Below, piece by piece: positions 25,229 through 34,776 of a DNA stretch of 64,000 nucleotides. The stretch covers positions 682,001 through 746,000 of the forward strand of contig NZ_JBIGHY010000002.1 of NCBI RefSeq assembly GCF_043555865.1. Reading direction: 5' to 3'. The stretch's first letter is position 1, and each line of letters begins with the position of its first letter. This DNA is from Pelomonas dachongensis. GTDB taxonomy: Bacteria; Pseudomonadota; Gammaproteobacteria; Burkholderiales; Burkholderiaceae_C. The notes under the pieces were generated by a model. It ran no database searches. It was not told the origin of the DNA and worked only from the letters and a program-made list of their open reading frames with translations. The position numbers were made by a program, and so were the translations under genes.

Positions 25229-27385
25229 TCAGGCGCCCGGGTTCTTGAACAGGCCGCGGTGATCGGTCGCCTTGGCGGCGAAGTCCAGGCGCGCCTTGAC
25301 TTCCAGGCCGTCCACGTCGAAGCCCATGCGCTGCTCGGTGTAGAGGCCTTCTTCGCCTTCGAGGTAGGCGTACTCGATGGTGTCAATCTGCGACGAGTCG
25401 GCTGCCAGGAACCACTCCAGCGGGTTGACGGCATCGAGGCGGGGCTCGACCACCAGCTCGTACGCATTGGCGTAGACGTTCACGTCGGTGGACTTGGTAG
25501 CCACCAGCAGCGCGCTCAGCAGCTTGCGGGCCTGCAGCTCGCGGGCAGCGCTGACGATGAGGTGACGCGCCGTCAGGTTCAACGGCTGGCCATTGCCGCC
25601 GTGATCGGTCTGCTTGCGCATCTTCTGCGTGGCTTCGTCCAGCGCCGCCTCGGTGATGCCGGCGCCGGTGCCGAGGTTGTTGTGATCCGCGTGGAAGAGC
25701 GTCTTGGTGTCGGCCATCACCGGGTTGCCCTTGAGCACGGCGTAGACCTGATCGCTCTCGAAGTCCGCAGCAGCGCGACCGAACATCGCGGGCAGGCGGC
25801 CGAGGAAGTCGAGGTCGTCATTGATGATGGCCTGACGCGAGACGCCCACCACCTTGCCGTAGGTGGCCAGGCGGATGGTTTCGCCAGCGTCCGTGATCGT
25901 GCCGCGCTTGAACTCGCCCAGCTCGTTGACCTTCTCCAGCGCCAGATTGGCGGCGACGGAGACGCGGGTGTAGTTGCGGAAGTCGCCCAGAGTGCCGCGA
26001 CGTGCCCAGGTCTTGAAGGTTTGGTTGGCGCTGGTGTAGGCGTCGCGCAGGGTGCGGTTGACGGTGCTGGCCAGGGCGATGGCGAAGTCGCTGTTGCCGT
26101 GCATCGTGCGGAAGCCCATCTCGTCGCTGTTGCCCATGGCGAGCGACACGAGAGCCGTGCGGCTCAAGCCTTCGGTGTTGACGCCCTGCAGCTCCAGGCT
26201 GCGGCGGGCCAGCTCCATCAGGGTCAGGCCACGAAAGCGACGCGCGGTCTCCGGCAGCGCGAGGCTGGGGTTGGCGCGGTGCGCGACGGCGGCCGACATG
26301 TCGGCACGGCGCTGCTGCTGCTCATCCTGCGTGGTGGTGATGGCAGCGGCGCTGCGCGTGGGACCGTTGCTGTTGGAGCGGGTCTCCAGCAGGCCGAACA
26401 TCTCAGCGCGGGCGGCGTCGACGGTGATGCCGCGCGTGATCATCGACTCGACTTGCTCGTCGGTGATGAGGTCGCCCTGCACGGTGCGGCGGAAAGCGCC
26501 GACGGCCGTGCGGATCGCGGCAGAGCGCGTGCGCTCGGCTTGTACGGCAGCCTCGGTGGCAGCGGCGGCCTGGGCCTGGGCGCGGGTGGCGGCCTCGGCA
26601 GCCGCTTGCGCTTGGAGTTCTTCGGGGGTCATGGAACGCTCCTGTGGAGTGGTGGTTGTGGCAACAGCGGCTGCTGCTGGGTTGGGGGAAACGTTGGCGG
26701 CGAGCGCAGGCGCGTCGCGGGTGACGAACTCGCAGGGGAAGCTGCGGCCGCCGACAGCGCGGGAAGCCAGCTCGCGCAGTTGCTCGAGGTTGAGCTGCTC
26801 GCCCTCCCCCATCGCGCGCACGCCGGCCAGGGGATCGGCGCCGATGGGGACGAGGGACTGCTCGACGGGCTCCCAGTCGATGGCCTTCCAGATGGGCAGG
26901 GCGCCCTCGACTTCGGCGTCGAGCTTCATGTAGCGGTGGACGATGTAGCCCACCGAGATGTGCCGAATGATCTTGTTGACGACGTCGCGCCAGATTGCAT
27001 TGACCTCTTCGTCGCGGTCACTGAAGCGGCAGACGCTGCGGCCTTCGGCGGCCTCCATCCAGGCCTTCTCGGTGACGCCGAGCACGCTGGACAGGCTCCA
27101 CTGGTTGTGGCTGTTGAGCAGCGGCGCACCACCGTTCATGCGGTCAAGCCGGATGTGCGTGGGGTCGAGGCTCAGCTCCTCGAGGTAGTAGGTGCCGGTC
27201 CACCAGTCATAGCGGCGCACGCGGGCGCCGGTAGTCCAGACGGTCTCGAAGGTGCGGGCGTCGGCGTCGACGGTGGCAACGGGCACTGCGCGCGTTTGCA
27301 GCGGCATGCTGCGCTGCTCGGTCGCGGGTGCGGCCAAGGCAATCGCTGCTGAGGCTGCGAGGGCTACTGCGGTGGGTTGGGGCAT
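25229..27385 (-). CDS. Prohead protease-major capsid protein fusion
   Basis: A 718-residue fusion. Residues about 40-210 form an HK97-type prohead protease (LLNSHNQ with the catalytic His, HISVGY with the Ser), 230-330 is an Ala/Gln-rich scaffold-like helix, and 340-718 is an HK97-fold major capsid protein (FRTMHGNSDFAIAL, HADHNNLGTGAG, LEWFLA). The protease probably cuts itself free during head maturation. ATG at 27385 has GGAG upstream. A terminator lies just ahead of it. Confidence 0.88.
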   Translation of the reverse strand: MPQPTAVALAASAAIALAAPATEQRSMPLQTRAVPVATVDADARTFETVWTTGARVRRYDWWTGTYYLEELSLDPTHIRLDRMNGGAPLLNSHNQWSLSSVLGVTEKAWMEAAEGRSVCRFSDRDEEVNAIWRDVVNKIIRHISVGYIVHRYMKLDAEVEGALPIWKAIDWEPVEQSLVPIGADPLAGVRAMGEGEQLNLEQLRELASRAVGGRSFPCEFVTRDAPALAANVSPNPAAAAVATTTTPQERSMTPEELQAQAAAEAATRAQAQAAAATEAAVQAERTRSAAIRTAVGAFRRTVQGDLITDEQVESMITRGITVDAARAEMFGLLETRSNSNGPTRSAAAITTTQDEQQQRRADMSAAVAHRANPSLALPETARRFRGLTLMELARRSLELQGVNTEGLSRTALVSLAMGNSDEMGFRTMHGNSDFAIALASTVNRTLRDAYTSANQTFKTWARRGTLGDFRNYTRVSVAANLALEKVNELGEFKRGTITDAGETIRLATYGKVVGVSRQAIINDDLDFLGRLPAMFGRAAADFESDQVYAVLKGNPVMADTKTLFHADHNNLGTGAGITEAALDEATQKMRKQTDHGGNGQPLNLTARHLIVSAARELQARKLLSALLVATKSTDVNVYANAYELVVEPRLDAVNPLEWFLAADSSQIDTIEYAYLEGEEGLYTEQRMGFDVDGLEVKARLDFAAKATDHRGLFKNPGA

Positions 27386-27404
27386 GAGGGCTCCAGAAAA
27401 CAAG

Positions 27405-27434
27405 AAGCCCGCCGGGCTTGCGCGCGGCGGGCTT
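27405..27434 (-). terminator. Terminator between PIN gene and capsid gene
   Basis: A perfect 10-bp stem (AAGCCCGCCG / CGGCGGGCTT) with a 10-base loop, followed on the minus strand by CTTGTTTTC. It ends the PIN cargo transcript about 70 bases after its stop and could also dampen late read-through into the capsid gene. Confidence 0.65.
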
Positions 27435-27505
27435 GGTAGCGGGGATTAGGTTGCGGGTGTGCTGGCTGAGTGGAGGAGGTAGGTGCCGCGGCGGAGGGCT
27501 AACGC

Positions 27506-28774
27506 CTATGCGACTGAGAAAAAGCGAAACAGCTCAGGGTCTGGAGGAACCAGCTGGGGGATCTCACCAGACGCCACCTTCAGCGAGATCAAGTTGCCCG
27601 GAATCTCGCCCTGCTCCTCAATCCTCGCCACATCTCCTTGCGGTATGCAGACGGCGGCCTCTACTCCCAGCGTCACCTCTCCGACAGATTCTCGATGGTC
27701 AGGGTGAAACTCCGTCTCCCCTGTCTTTATGTAGTGCCCCGCGGCGAAGATCTTGAGCTTCACAAGCATTTGAACTTCGATTGACACGTCGTCTGCATAT
27801 GCGCTGCTCATGCGAAGCACACGACCATCCGAGAAGGGTTGCAGACTTGGCTCACCGAGGATCTCCACATACCAGTTCTGGAAGCTGTTCCGGGCCTCCT
27901 TCTGAGATTCCCTGGCAAGCTGCGCAAGCGGCGAGAGGTCATACTGGGTCATACGGAAATGCAAGCGGGCCATCAGCACGTTCAGAAGCCTATCTGCACC
28001 GCCTTTCAGTTGTTCGTTCAACCTGGCTTCGAGTGCATGCATTGCCAACAGATCATTGTGCGATTGCAAAGCCGCAAATAGATCTTCCAGACGCTGGACG
28101 CCAATCAGCCTTCTGGTTCCGTCGCAGAATCGCAAGCAGCCATCGTCATTCGTGACGACGACGACATCCATGTTCTTTTCCTCTGCGTGCGCCTCGAGGT
28201 CCAACAGCGATATGGCGTCCCGGTACTCATTCGGCTTCTTGCCGTCAGGGTCAAACGGTGGCAACGCCTCAAAGTACATGTGGACGAGCCGACTGCAGTC
28301 TGTGACCACAGGCAGATTCGTCACATTGCACGCCTCGAAGTGCTCGCTTGTGATTCTTTCCGCCAGTGCCCCAGCTGCATCACGTTCAGATTGGTTGCGC
28401 TCATACGCGTCCTTCAACGCTTCGAGCACCACTTCATCCTTAATGCCCTTGGCCTTGTCCAGCTGTGCCCGCTTGTTTCCCAGCTCGGCGACAAGCTGCC
28501 TACAGACATTTCTGCTGATCTCACGCCGCCAGACCTCTGGCAACAGCATCTGGAGCTTCGGGTTCTTTTGTAGGACAGCTTCAAGTTGATTGAAAGGAGC
28601 CTGTCGTAGTGACGTCCGGCGTCCATACACATTCGCGTCGGCAGCGACCCCCAAGTGGCCATGGTCTATCAGAACCTGCGCAATTCGCTCTTTCTGTTGC
28701 GCGGCCCGCTTTGCGTCGTGAGCTGAAAGAGCTTGAAGCTGAGTGTCTGATGGATTCATGTTGAGGATTCTCAT
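27506..28774 (-). CDS. PIN-domain (DUF4935-like) nuclease, prophage cargo
   Basis: A 422-residue protein in the middle of the structural operon. The first half matches PIN-like DUF4935 nucleases: an Asp in GVAADANVYG, the LLPEVWRREISRNV helix, PPFDPDGKKPNEYRDAISL and VVVVTNDDGCLRF, which would supply the metal-binding acids. The C-terminal half is unfamiliar and may bind a partner. Codon use is less GC-rich than its neighbours, and the gene has its own terminator, so it is a moron and not a virion gene. No clear promoter or Shine-Dalgarno is seen; an ATG at 28759 is an alternative start. An RNase with a defence role is inference. Confidence 0.75.
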   Translation of the reverse strand: MRILNMNPSDTQLQALSAHDAKRAAQQKERIAQVLIDHGHLGVAADANVYGRRTSLRQAPFNQLEAVLQKNPKLQMLLPEVWRREISRNVCRQLVAELGNKRAQLDKAKGIKDEVVLEALKDAYERNQSERDAAGALAERITSEHFEACNVTNLPVVTDCSRLVHMYFEALPPFDPDGKKPNEYRDAISLLDLEAHAEEKNMDVVVVTNDDGCLRFCDGTRRLIGVQRLEDLFAALQSHNDLLAMHALEARLNEQLKGGADRLLNVLMARLHFRMTQYDLSPLAQLARESQKEARNSFQNWYVEILGEPSLQPFSDGRVLRMSSAYADDVSIEVQMLVKLKIFAAGHYIKTGETEFHPDHRESVGEVTLGVEAAVCIPQGDVARIEEQGEIPGNLISLKVASGEIPQLVPPDPELFRFFSVA

Positions 28775-28805
28775 ACCGCGCGGTGATGATCACAGCACGC
28801 TTTCC

Positions 28806-28826
28806 TGGTGCGGTGTACCCGCACCA
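28806..28826 (-). other. Hairpin between SGNH gene and PIN gene
   Basis: TGGTGCGG and CCGCACCA form a perfect 8-bp stem with a 5-base loop, just after the SGNH gene stop on the minus strand. No U-run follows, so it may be a weak terminator or an mRNA-end structure. Confidence 0.4.
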
Positions 28827-28831
28827 CCTTC

Positions 28832-30928
28832 CTATCCGATTGTTCCCGGCGCCGTCGTCTTCTCTACCAGCGGCAGGCGCACTAGCACCGGGCACCCGAC
28901 CGCCTGAGCGGCGCCGCCGAAGTACACGCGCAGTGCGAAGTCCAGGTGCGTGGTGCCGGCCAGCACCTTCAGCTTTGGGGTCGGATACCACTCGGGCTTG
29001 AGCGTCACCGGACGGGCGACCGTGGGCCAGATGTTGGGCAGATTGTCGGCCGCTCGATTGATCGCCGTGGCGCCGCTCATGCAGGTCAACATTGATGCGA
29101 TGGTCTTGTACGTGCCGCCGAGCTGGATCACCTCACACTCGCCACGCACGTAGTCGCCAACAGCAACACCAGCTGGCAAAGCGATGGTCTGGAAGAAGTC
29201 GGCCCATTCTGAACCGCCGTCGGTGGTGCAACGAGGGTCGAAGTAGAACCAGATCGACGCCCGCGTGTCGTCGAACACAACCTTGGGGATGCGGAACAGG
29301 TTGGCCTGGCCGTCGGCGAAGGCGGCCCCGTAGCTGAACGCTGCAGCTGCGGCGTAGCCGCCAGGCACGCCCGCGCCAAGGGCACCGCCGCCGCTGATAT
29401 CCCGCACGAGGTACAGGTTGCCGTCATTGATGTCGACCAGATCGCCAGCAACCACCGCCAGGCCGTCAGCACGCGGTTTCGCGCGGTCGCGTAGCAGCTG
29501 CCCGTGCCCCCCGTTGGTGTTGCCGCTACGTCGCGTCGCCGTCGCCACCTGGAAGTTGGCGGGGCACGATGCACCCGCCGACGCAAAGATGCCGCCCACC
29601 GTGCCGCCGATGGCGGGGAACCGCGCGCCCAGCAACAGGTTGCCGCTGTCGAACCGAGCCACTGACTGCCGACGAACCGGGGAGCCGCGCGCGATGAGGA
29701 TCTCCGCCGCCACACGAGCGCCGGTGAACTCGCCGCCCTCGAAGTTCGGGTGAACACGCCCGCCGCCTTCGGTCGCGTAGTACTTCGGGTCACCGCCTTC
29801 ATTGGTCCGCGACGGGTCGGAATAGTCGGCGAAGGTATCGATCAGCACGATCTGCTTGCTGCCGATCGCCTGGCGATACCAGAACTCGCACTCTTGCTTC
29901 ATGCGCGTCAGCAGGGCGCCGGTCCAGCCGCTGCCGGTCGATGCGTCCGGCCACGGCAGCACGATGAAGACAGTGCCGCCGCGAGCCAGCAGCGCGTCAC
30001 GTACCGCCAGCAATGCCGCCTCATCGTATGCCAGGTTGTTGCGGCCGGAACTCCAGAGCACCTCATCGAATCTCTTGTTCGGCCAGGTCGAGATCGTCGC
30101 CGCGAGTTGGGTGGTCGACGCGCCCGGGCGCAGCACGCCATCCACCGTCTTGAAGTTCACGCCCAGCCTTCTGAGCATGTGCGTGAAAGGCCCGTGGTTG
30201 GCGTAGGCCTGGTCAACACACAGGAGCGCATCGGTTCCCGCAGCGCCACTCACAACGGGCGTGAAGCTGGTCGCATCGATGCCATCAAAAGTCACCTCAT
30301 CCGGGGCGGTCACCGTGACGCTGTAGCGACGCGTGCCCGCCGGATGCGCTGAAGGCAGCGAACACAGCGTCCCCTCGTCGCCGCTGGCCAGCAGATGCGA
30401 CTCGCGGAAGCGCGCGCGCATGGGGTTCTCGGCGTAGAGGTTGGTGATGCCGCGGGTCTTCACGTCGGCCGCACCGATGTAGCTGCCTTTGGCAGTGGTG
30501 CCGCCCAGGGGGGAAGATGACGGACGGAAAGACTGCTCGAAACGGCTGTCGACGACCATGAACAGAGAGCGCTCCGCGTCGCCGTTCCCAGCCCCTGACA
30601 CCGGGGCTGCTGCCTGGCCAGCGGGCTCGGTCGAAACCACGGCCGAGACCTGCGACCCCGTGAGCGCGCTGACGACCTGGCGCCAGTAACGGTAAGAGAT
30701 GGTGGTGCTGGCCTGCGCCGCCCCGACGCCAGTGCCGGACGGCGTCAGCGTGGCGATGGTCACCCAGCCCACGCCGTCGTTGCTGCCCTGCCAAGCCAGG
30801 GTGGCGCTGACGGCGCCAGAGCCGATGACTGTGGCGGTGAGGGTGTGGTCGCCTTCCGGCGCGAAGACCGGTGCGCCTGCGATGGCAGAGGCCAGCGCCG
30901 CGAGGTGCGTGAGGGTGATGTCGCTCAT
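28832..30928 (-). CDS. Virion protein with SGNH-hydrolase-like domain
   Basis: A 698-residue protein. Residues 1-115 are a small Ig-like/beta domain; about 120-410 resemble SGNH/GDSL esterases: Ser 128 in VVDSRF, GRNN at 295-298 and His 393 in RVHPN, although the classical GDS and DxxH are imperfect. The remainder is beta-rich and carbohydrate-binding-like. It lies between portal and capsid genes, an unusual site for such a domain and more like a head fibre or decoration protein than a tail spike. Start at 30928 by fit of the N-terminus. Confidence 0.6.
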   Translation of the reverse strand: MSDITLTHLAALASAIAGAPVFAPEGDHTLTATVIGSGAVSATLAWQGSNDGVGWVTIATLTPSGTGVGAAQASTTISYRYWRQVVSALTGSQVSAVVSTEPAGQAAAPVSGAGNGDAERSLFMVVDSRFEQSFRPSSSPLGGTTAKGSYIGAADVKTRGITNLYAENPMRARFRESHLLASGDEGTLCSLPSAHPAGTRRYSVTVTAPDEVTFDGIDATSFTPVVSGAAGTDALLCVDQAYANHGPFTHMLRRLGVNFKTVDGVLRPGASTTQLAATISTWPNKRFDEVLWSSGRNNLAYDEAALLAVRDALLARGGTVFIVLPWPDASTGSGWTGALLTRMKQECEFWYRQAIGSKQIVLIDTFADYSDPSRTNEGGDPKYYATEGGGRVHPNFEGGEFTGARVAAEILIARGSPVRRQSVARFDSGNLLLGARFPAIGGTVGGIFASAGASCPANFQVATATRRSGNTNGGHGQLLRDRAKPRADGLAVVAGDLVDINDGNLYLVRDISGGGALGAGVPGGYAAAAAFSYGAAFADGQANLFRIPKVVFDDTRASIWFYFDPRCTTDGGSEWADFFQTIALPAGVAVGDYVRGECEVIQLGGTYKTIASMLTCMSGATAINRAADNLPNIWPTVARPVTLKPEWYPTPKLKVLAGTTHLDFALRVYFGGAAQAVGCPVLVRLPLVEKTTAPGTIG

Positions 30929-30944
30929 GCGTATCTCCAGAGTT

Positions 30945-32435
30945 TCAGTCGTTGCCCTTGCCCACGACTGCATTGAGCAGGTCGCCGGGCGAGAGCTTGA
31001 GGTCGGTGACGGTGGCGTCCGTGTCGAAGACCAAGCCCAGCACGGCGAGGGCGTCGCGCTCTGTCTTGATCTCGGCGAAGACGGTCTCGGGGTCCATGCC
31101 GCGCTCGCGCAGCGCCTCACTGAGGGACTTGAGGCCGGCGCGAATTTCTTCCTTGTCGGCCAGGGTGTCCTTCAGCGGGTCGACGACGGGCTTCTTGGGC
31201 GTGGTGATGCGGTCGGGGTTCTTACCGACCTTGATGCCGTTGAGCTGCGCGGCCTCGCGCCACCAGCGGCGGATGGGCTTGATGAACATCGGGATGAAGG
31301 CGAGCCATTGCTCAGCCTCGATCAGCTGGTTGAAGGTGACCAGCGCGGCGCGGTGCGACGTGTAGTTGGCGCGTGAGGTGTCGCCGGTAAGCTGGTGGTA
31401 GGTGACCCCAGCCCCCACGGCGATGGCGTGAAGTTGCGTGGCGGTGTATTCCCCATACCCCCCCGATGCCTGCGGCGAGCCAAAGGTGACGGTCTCGCCC
31501 TGGGTGAGATATTTGATGAGGCCAGGGCTGACCTTCTCGGTGACACGCGGCGCGTTGGATGGGGCGCCCTCTTCCTTCTTGAGGTCGCCGATGTGCATGC
31601 GCGGCGAGTCGGTCGTGACGAACGCCGTGAAGCAGGCCTCGATCTTCTTGCGCACCAGCTCGGCCTCTTCGTAGCCGTCGAGGTCGCGCATGCGCATGAG
31701 GCTGACGGCCAGCGCGGAGATGCCGCGCACCTGGCTGATGCGGTCCTTGCTGTAGAGGTGGATGACCTCGCTGGCTGGGACGAGGTAGCTCAGCAGGGCG
31801 CGGCGGTGCAGCGCAACTTCGCCGGGGTGTTCGGCGAAGAGCCAATAGCCGGTGCGTGAGCCGAGCTTGTTGTACTGGACGCCGGCGATGTTGATGTTGT
31901 CGCCGTCGATGCCGGTCTTGCCCTGGTCGAGGTGGTCGGGCTCGAGCAGCTGGATCTGCAGGGGGACGGTGAGCCCATCGGTGGGCTTGCGCCAGCGGCG
32001 GCGGGCGAGGACCTCTCCGCTTTCCTTCCAGGTCTTGGCTGCGAGGAGCTGCAGGCCGCCGAAGTCGAGCTGGCCGTCGGCGTCGCACACGTCGATCCAT
32101 TCGGTCCACAGGCGGCGCTCGGCCTTGTTCTCGGGGATGACGTTGATGCCGGTGCTGCCGACGATGCTGGTGGCCAAGGTGCGCACTGCAGCCTTGGCGT
32201 ACTCGTTGTCGCGCACCATCTGCCGGGCGCGGTTGCGCACGGTGGCGAGGCCTGGCACGACTTCGGCGTTGGCGCTGCCGCTGCCGGCCTTCCAGCCGCT
32301 TTGCCGGCGACCAGTCTCGGCAGCTTCGTACTTGCGCAGCACGTCGAGCTGCATGCGGGCCATACCACGTTCGACCGCCCAGGCCGGGGCCATGGCTGCG
32401 ATTGTGCGATCCAGCCAGTTGAGGTGCATTGCCAT
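30945..32435 (-). CDS. Portal protein, lambda type
   Basis: A 496-residue portal (lambda gpB family): MRRM-type core with YNKLGSRTGYWLFAEHPGEV, SLMRMRDLDGYEEAELVRKKIEA and TGDTSRANYTSHRAALV. The dodecamer forms the DNA gate of the capsid. The start at 32435 (MAMHLNWLDRT) fits the family; the longer ORF to 32792 covers the gpW gene region in another frame. Confidence 0.9.
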   Translation of the reverse strand: MAMHLNWLDRTIAAMAPAWAVERGMARMQLDVLRKYEAAETGRRQSGWKAGSGSANAEVVPGLATVRNRARQMVRDNEYAKAAVRTLATSIVGSTGINVIPENKAERRLWTEWIDVCDADGQLDFGGLQLLAAKTWKESGEVLARRRWRKPTDGLTVPLQIQLLEPDHLDQGKTGIDGDNINIAGVQYNKLGSRTGYWLFAEHPGEVALHRRALLSYLVPASEVIHLYSKDRISQVRGISALAVSLMRMRDLDGYEEAELVRKKIEACFTAFVTTDSPRMHIGDLKKEEGAPSNAPRVTEKVSPGLIKYLTQGETVTFGSPQASGGYGEYTATQLHAIAVGAGVTYHQLTGDTSRANYTSHRAALVTFNQLIEAEQWLAFIPMFIKPIRRWWREAAQLNGIKVGKNPDRITTPKKPVVDPLKDTLADKEEIRAGLKSLSEALRERGMDPETVFAEIKTERDALAVLGLVFDTDATVTDLKLSPGDLLNAVVGKGND

Positions 32436-32440
32436 GGTGG

Positions 32441-32668
32441 TTAGTCGGGGCAGTAAGCCGCGTAGGTGGTGCCGCCGCGCTCGACGCCGCCGGTCTGGGG
32501 TGCAGCCATGAGGCCGTTGGCGATCAGCTCGCCCTCGATGACGGCCTTGGCCTGCATCAGCTCGGTCATGGAGCGGTACTGCACGCGCTTGTCTGCGTAC
32601 TGGACGGAGAGCTGGCCCATGGAGATGGAGGCGCAGATCGCCTTGTGGTCGTTGAGGGTGAAGGACAT
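32441..32668 (-). CDS. gpW-like head-tail joining protein
   Basis: A 75-residue protein, with a Gly/Asn-poor helical first half then VQYRSMTELMQAKAVIEGEL. It has the size, order (between TerL and portal) and pattern of lambda gpW, which plugs the portal after packaging. Confidence 0.8.
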   Translation of the reverse strand: MSFTLNDHKAICASISMGQLSVQYADKRVQYRSMTELMQAKAVIEGELIANGLMAAPQTGGVERGGTTYAAYCPD

Positions 32669-32670
32669 GG

Positions 32671-34776
32671 TCAGTTGAGCCAGTCGTCAGTGCCGTCGAG
32701 CCAGCCGCGGGGCTGCGGCTCGGGAGCGGGTTGTGGGGCTGGGGACGGCGCGGGCGCTTGCTGTTGGGCAGGCGCAGCCAAGGCGGCACCAACGGCGGCG
32801 GACTCGGGCTCTGCGGACGGGGCGGCGGCCTGGTTGAAGAGGTCGTGGTTCAGAGGCTCGAGGTGCTGCGCGTAGAGCGCCCAGTCGGTAGCGGTGAGCT
32901 TGTCGACGCGGACGTGCGGATGGCAGACGGCGGCGTGGCCGTAGACGAGCAGGTCGAGCGCCTCGTTGCGCGTGCGGATCTTGTCCCAGAGGCCGGTCTG
33001 CTGGTTGTAGACCTCGGCGGTGAGTTCACGGAAGAACTCGGGGCCGAGCTGTTGGGTGAGGCGCACGAGGCGCTGGTCGACGGTGGGGCTGCCCAAGGGG
33101 TGGTCGGCCCAGTCGGCCAGGCGCAGGAACAGCGCTTCCTTGGCGGTGTCGGTGCCGACCATCCAGATGGAGAGGCCGTACTTGGCCGCGATGCCGTGGC
33201 CGTTCTTCGCTTCCTTCTTGGACGGCTTGCCGAGGATGGGCTGCTTGCGCAGGCTGTGGCCCTTGACGCCGATGACGTTGTCGTTGCGGTTCTGCTGCAG
33301 GTACTTGTAGACGCGCTGCGTGTGGTCGCCGCCGGTGTCGATGGCGGTCATGACGATGCGCAGGTGGAAGCCGGCGCAGTTCGGGAAGGTCTCGTGGCGC
33401 AGCTTGGTGAGCTTTGCCCAGGGCTCTTCGGTTTCGAGGTCGCCGTAGATCTTGACGCGGTCGACGACGTGGTTGCGCTCGTTGGGGCCCCAGGCCCGGA
33501 CCATGAAGTCCAGGTGGTCGGTTTGAACGTCGACCGAGCCGCCGAGGATGAAGTAGCCCGGCAGCACCTGGCGCAGGGGGTAGTTCTCGGCGGCCTGCTC
33601 CATGTCCTTCTCGCTGAGCCGGTCAGCGTGGTCATCGAAGGGCAGGCCGAGGATGAGGTTCCAGAAGGTCATCAGCTTGCTGCGGTCGCGGCAGGCTTCA
33701 AGCCATTCCTTGGCGATGTCGGCCCAGCTGCGGCCGAGGCCGAAGGGGGTGTAGAGCGCGTTCCAGTGGTAGCTGAGGTGGTCGGTGATCCAGGGGCGCT
33801 CGTGGACCCAGCGCGCAGTGCCGCCCATCGGGGCGTCGGCGAGCATGGCGGTCTTGTGGTGCTCCTCGATGGCCAGGCCGCAGCCCTCGGCCTGGCACAT
33901 GTAGACAGCAGTCTCCGGCTTGTGCCGCTTCACGCCCTTGGCGTCGATTTCCTTTTCCCAGCGGAGGTGCTGAAAGAGCAACTCCTGCAGCTGGTGGCAG
34001 TGCGGGCACGGGACGTGATAGTGGGCACGGCTGCCGGCTTGGTAGAGGCGCCAGATCTCAGAGCCGCCGACGGCATCCTCATCGTCCAGCGGCAGCTTGA
34101 TGGGGGTGCTGCTGTAGTACTTCTTGGAGCGGACGTAGGTGACGGACCGCTGCTCGGCCTGCTTGCGTGCGGAGCCCTGGCCCTGGACGTTGGTCGGAAA
34201 CTTGTCGATCTCGTCGAGCGCCAGGCGTTCGATGGGAGTCGAGGCGAGCGCAGACGCGGAGCCAGCGCCGGCCAGCATGATGAAGCCGCCGGGGAAGTAC
34301 TTGTCGAGGACCTCGTCGGCCGTCAGCAATGCCAACAGTGGCTGCTTCTTCTGGCTCTCGCCCGGGTCCAGAAGGCCCAGCACATCGGTTGGCACCGGGA
34401 CCTGGCTCTTCTCGAGCATCGGGCCGATGCGCTTCTTGCTGTAGCGCTCGGCTGCCTTCTCGTCGGGCTGCACCAACAGGAAGCTGGCGGGCGAATGATG
34501 GACGGTGTACCCGGCCCAGTTGTTCAGGATCTCGCTCTTCCCATCCTGCGAGCAGGCCATCGTGGTGACGGTGCTGCAGGGGTGGTGGTCGCTGAGCGCG
34601 TCCATGGGCTCGCGCAGGAGCGGGTTGCGCGACGTACGCCACTGGCCGGGCTCCGCAGAGTCGTCGGGCAGGACGCGGTGCTGGTCTGCCCACTGGCTGA
34701 CGGTGATGTCGGGCGGGAGGGTCCAGGCCAGCGCGACTGCGGCCATCACTGCCAGGTAGCCGTCACGCATGCTCAT
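32671..34776 (-). CDS. Terminase large subunit, GpA type
   Basis: A 701-residue packaging motor. Walker-A-like CSQDGKSE near 75, Walker B LALDEIDKFP near 165, a zinc-finger-like pair (CPHCHQ, CQAEGCG), then a nuclease domain with acids around MTAIDTGGDHTQ. The C-terminal 60 residues are Pro/Ala-rich. The start overlaps the TerS stop (ATGA), which excludes the longer frame. Confidence 0.92.
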   Translation of the reverse strand: MSMRDGYLAVMAAVALAWTLPPDITVSQWADQHRVLPDDSAEPGQWRTSRNPLLREPMDALSDHHPCSTVTTMACSQDGKSEILNNWAGYTVHHSPASFLLVQPDEKAAERYSKKRIGPMLEKSQVPVPTDVLGLLDPGESQKKQPLLALLTADEVLDKYFPGGFIMLAGAGSASALASTPIERLALDEIDKFPTNVQGQGSARKQAEQRSVTYVRSKKYYSSTPIKLPLDDEDAVGGSEIWRLYQAGSRAHYHVPCPHCHQLQELLFQHLRWEKEIDAKGVKRHKPETAVYMCQAEGCGLAIEEHHKTAMLADAPMGGTARWVHERPWITDHLSYHWNALYTPFGLGRSWADIAKEWLEACRDRSKLMTFWNLILGLPFDDHADRLSEKDMEQAAENYPLRQVLPGYFILGGSVDVQTDHLDFMVRAWGPNERNHVVDRVKIYGDLETEEPWAKLTKLRHETFPNCAGFHLRIVMTAIDTGGDHTQRVYKYLQQNRNDNVIGVKGHSLRKQPILGKPSKKEAKNGHGIAAKYGLSIWMVGTDTAKEALFLRLADWADHPLGSPTVDQRLVRLTQQLGPEFFRELTAEVYNQQTGLWDKIRTRNEALDLLVYGHAAVCHPHVRVDKLTATDWALYAQHLEPLNHDLFNQAAAPSAEPESAAVGAALAAPAQQQAPAPSPAPQPAPEPQPRGWLDGTDDWLN

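Noticed and set aside
25106..27352. 748-codon plus ORF over the capsid gene
   Set aside because: Long open frame due to high GC content, opposite a clear protease-capsid gene.
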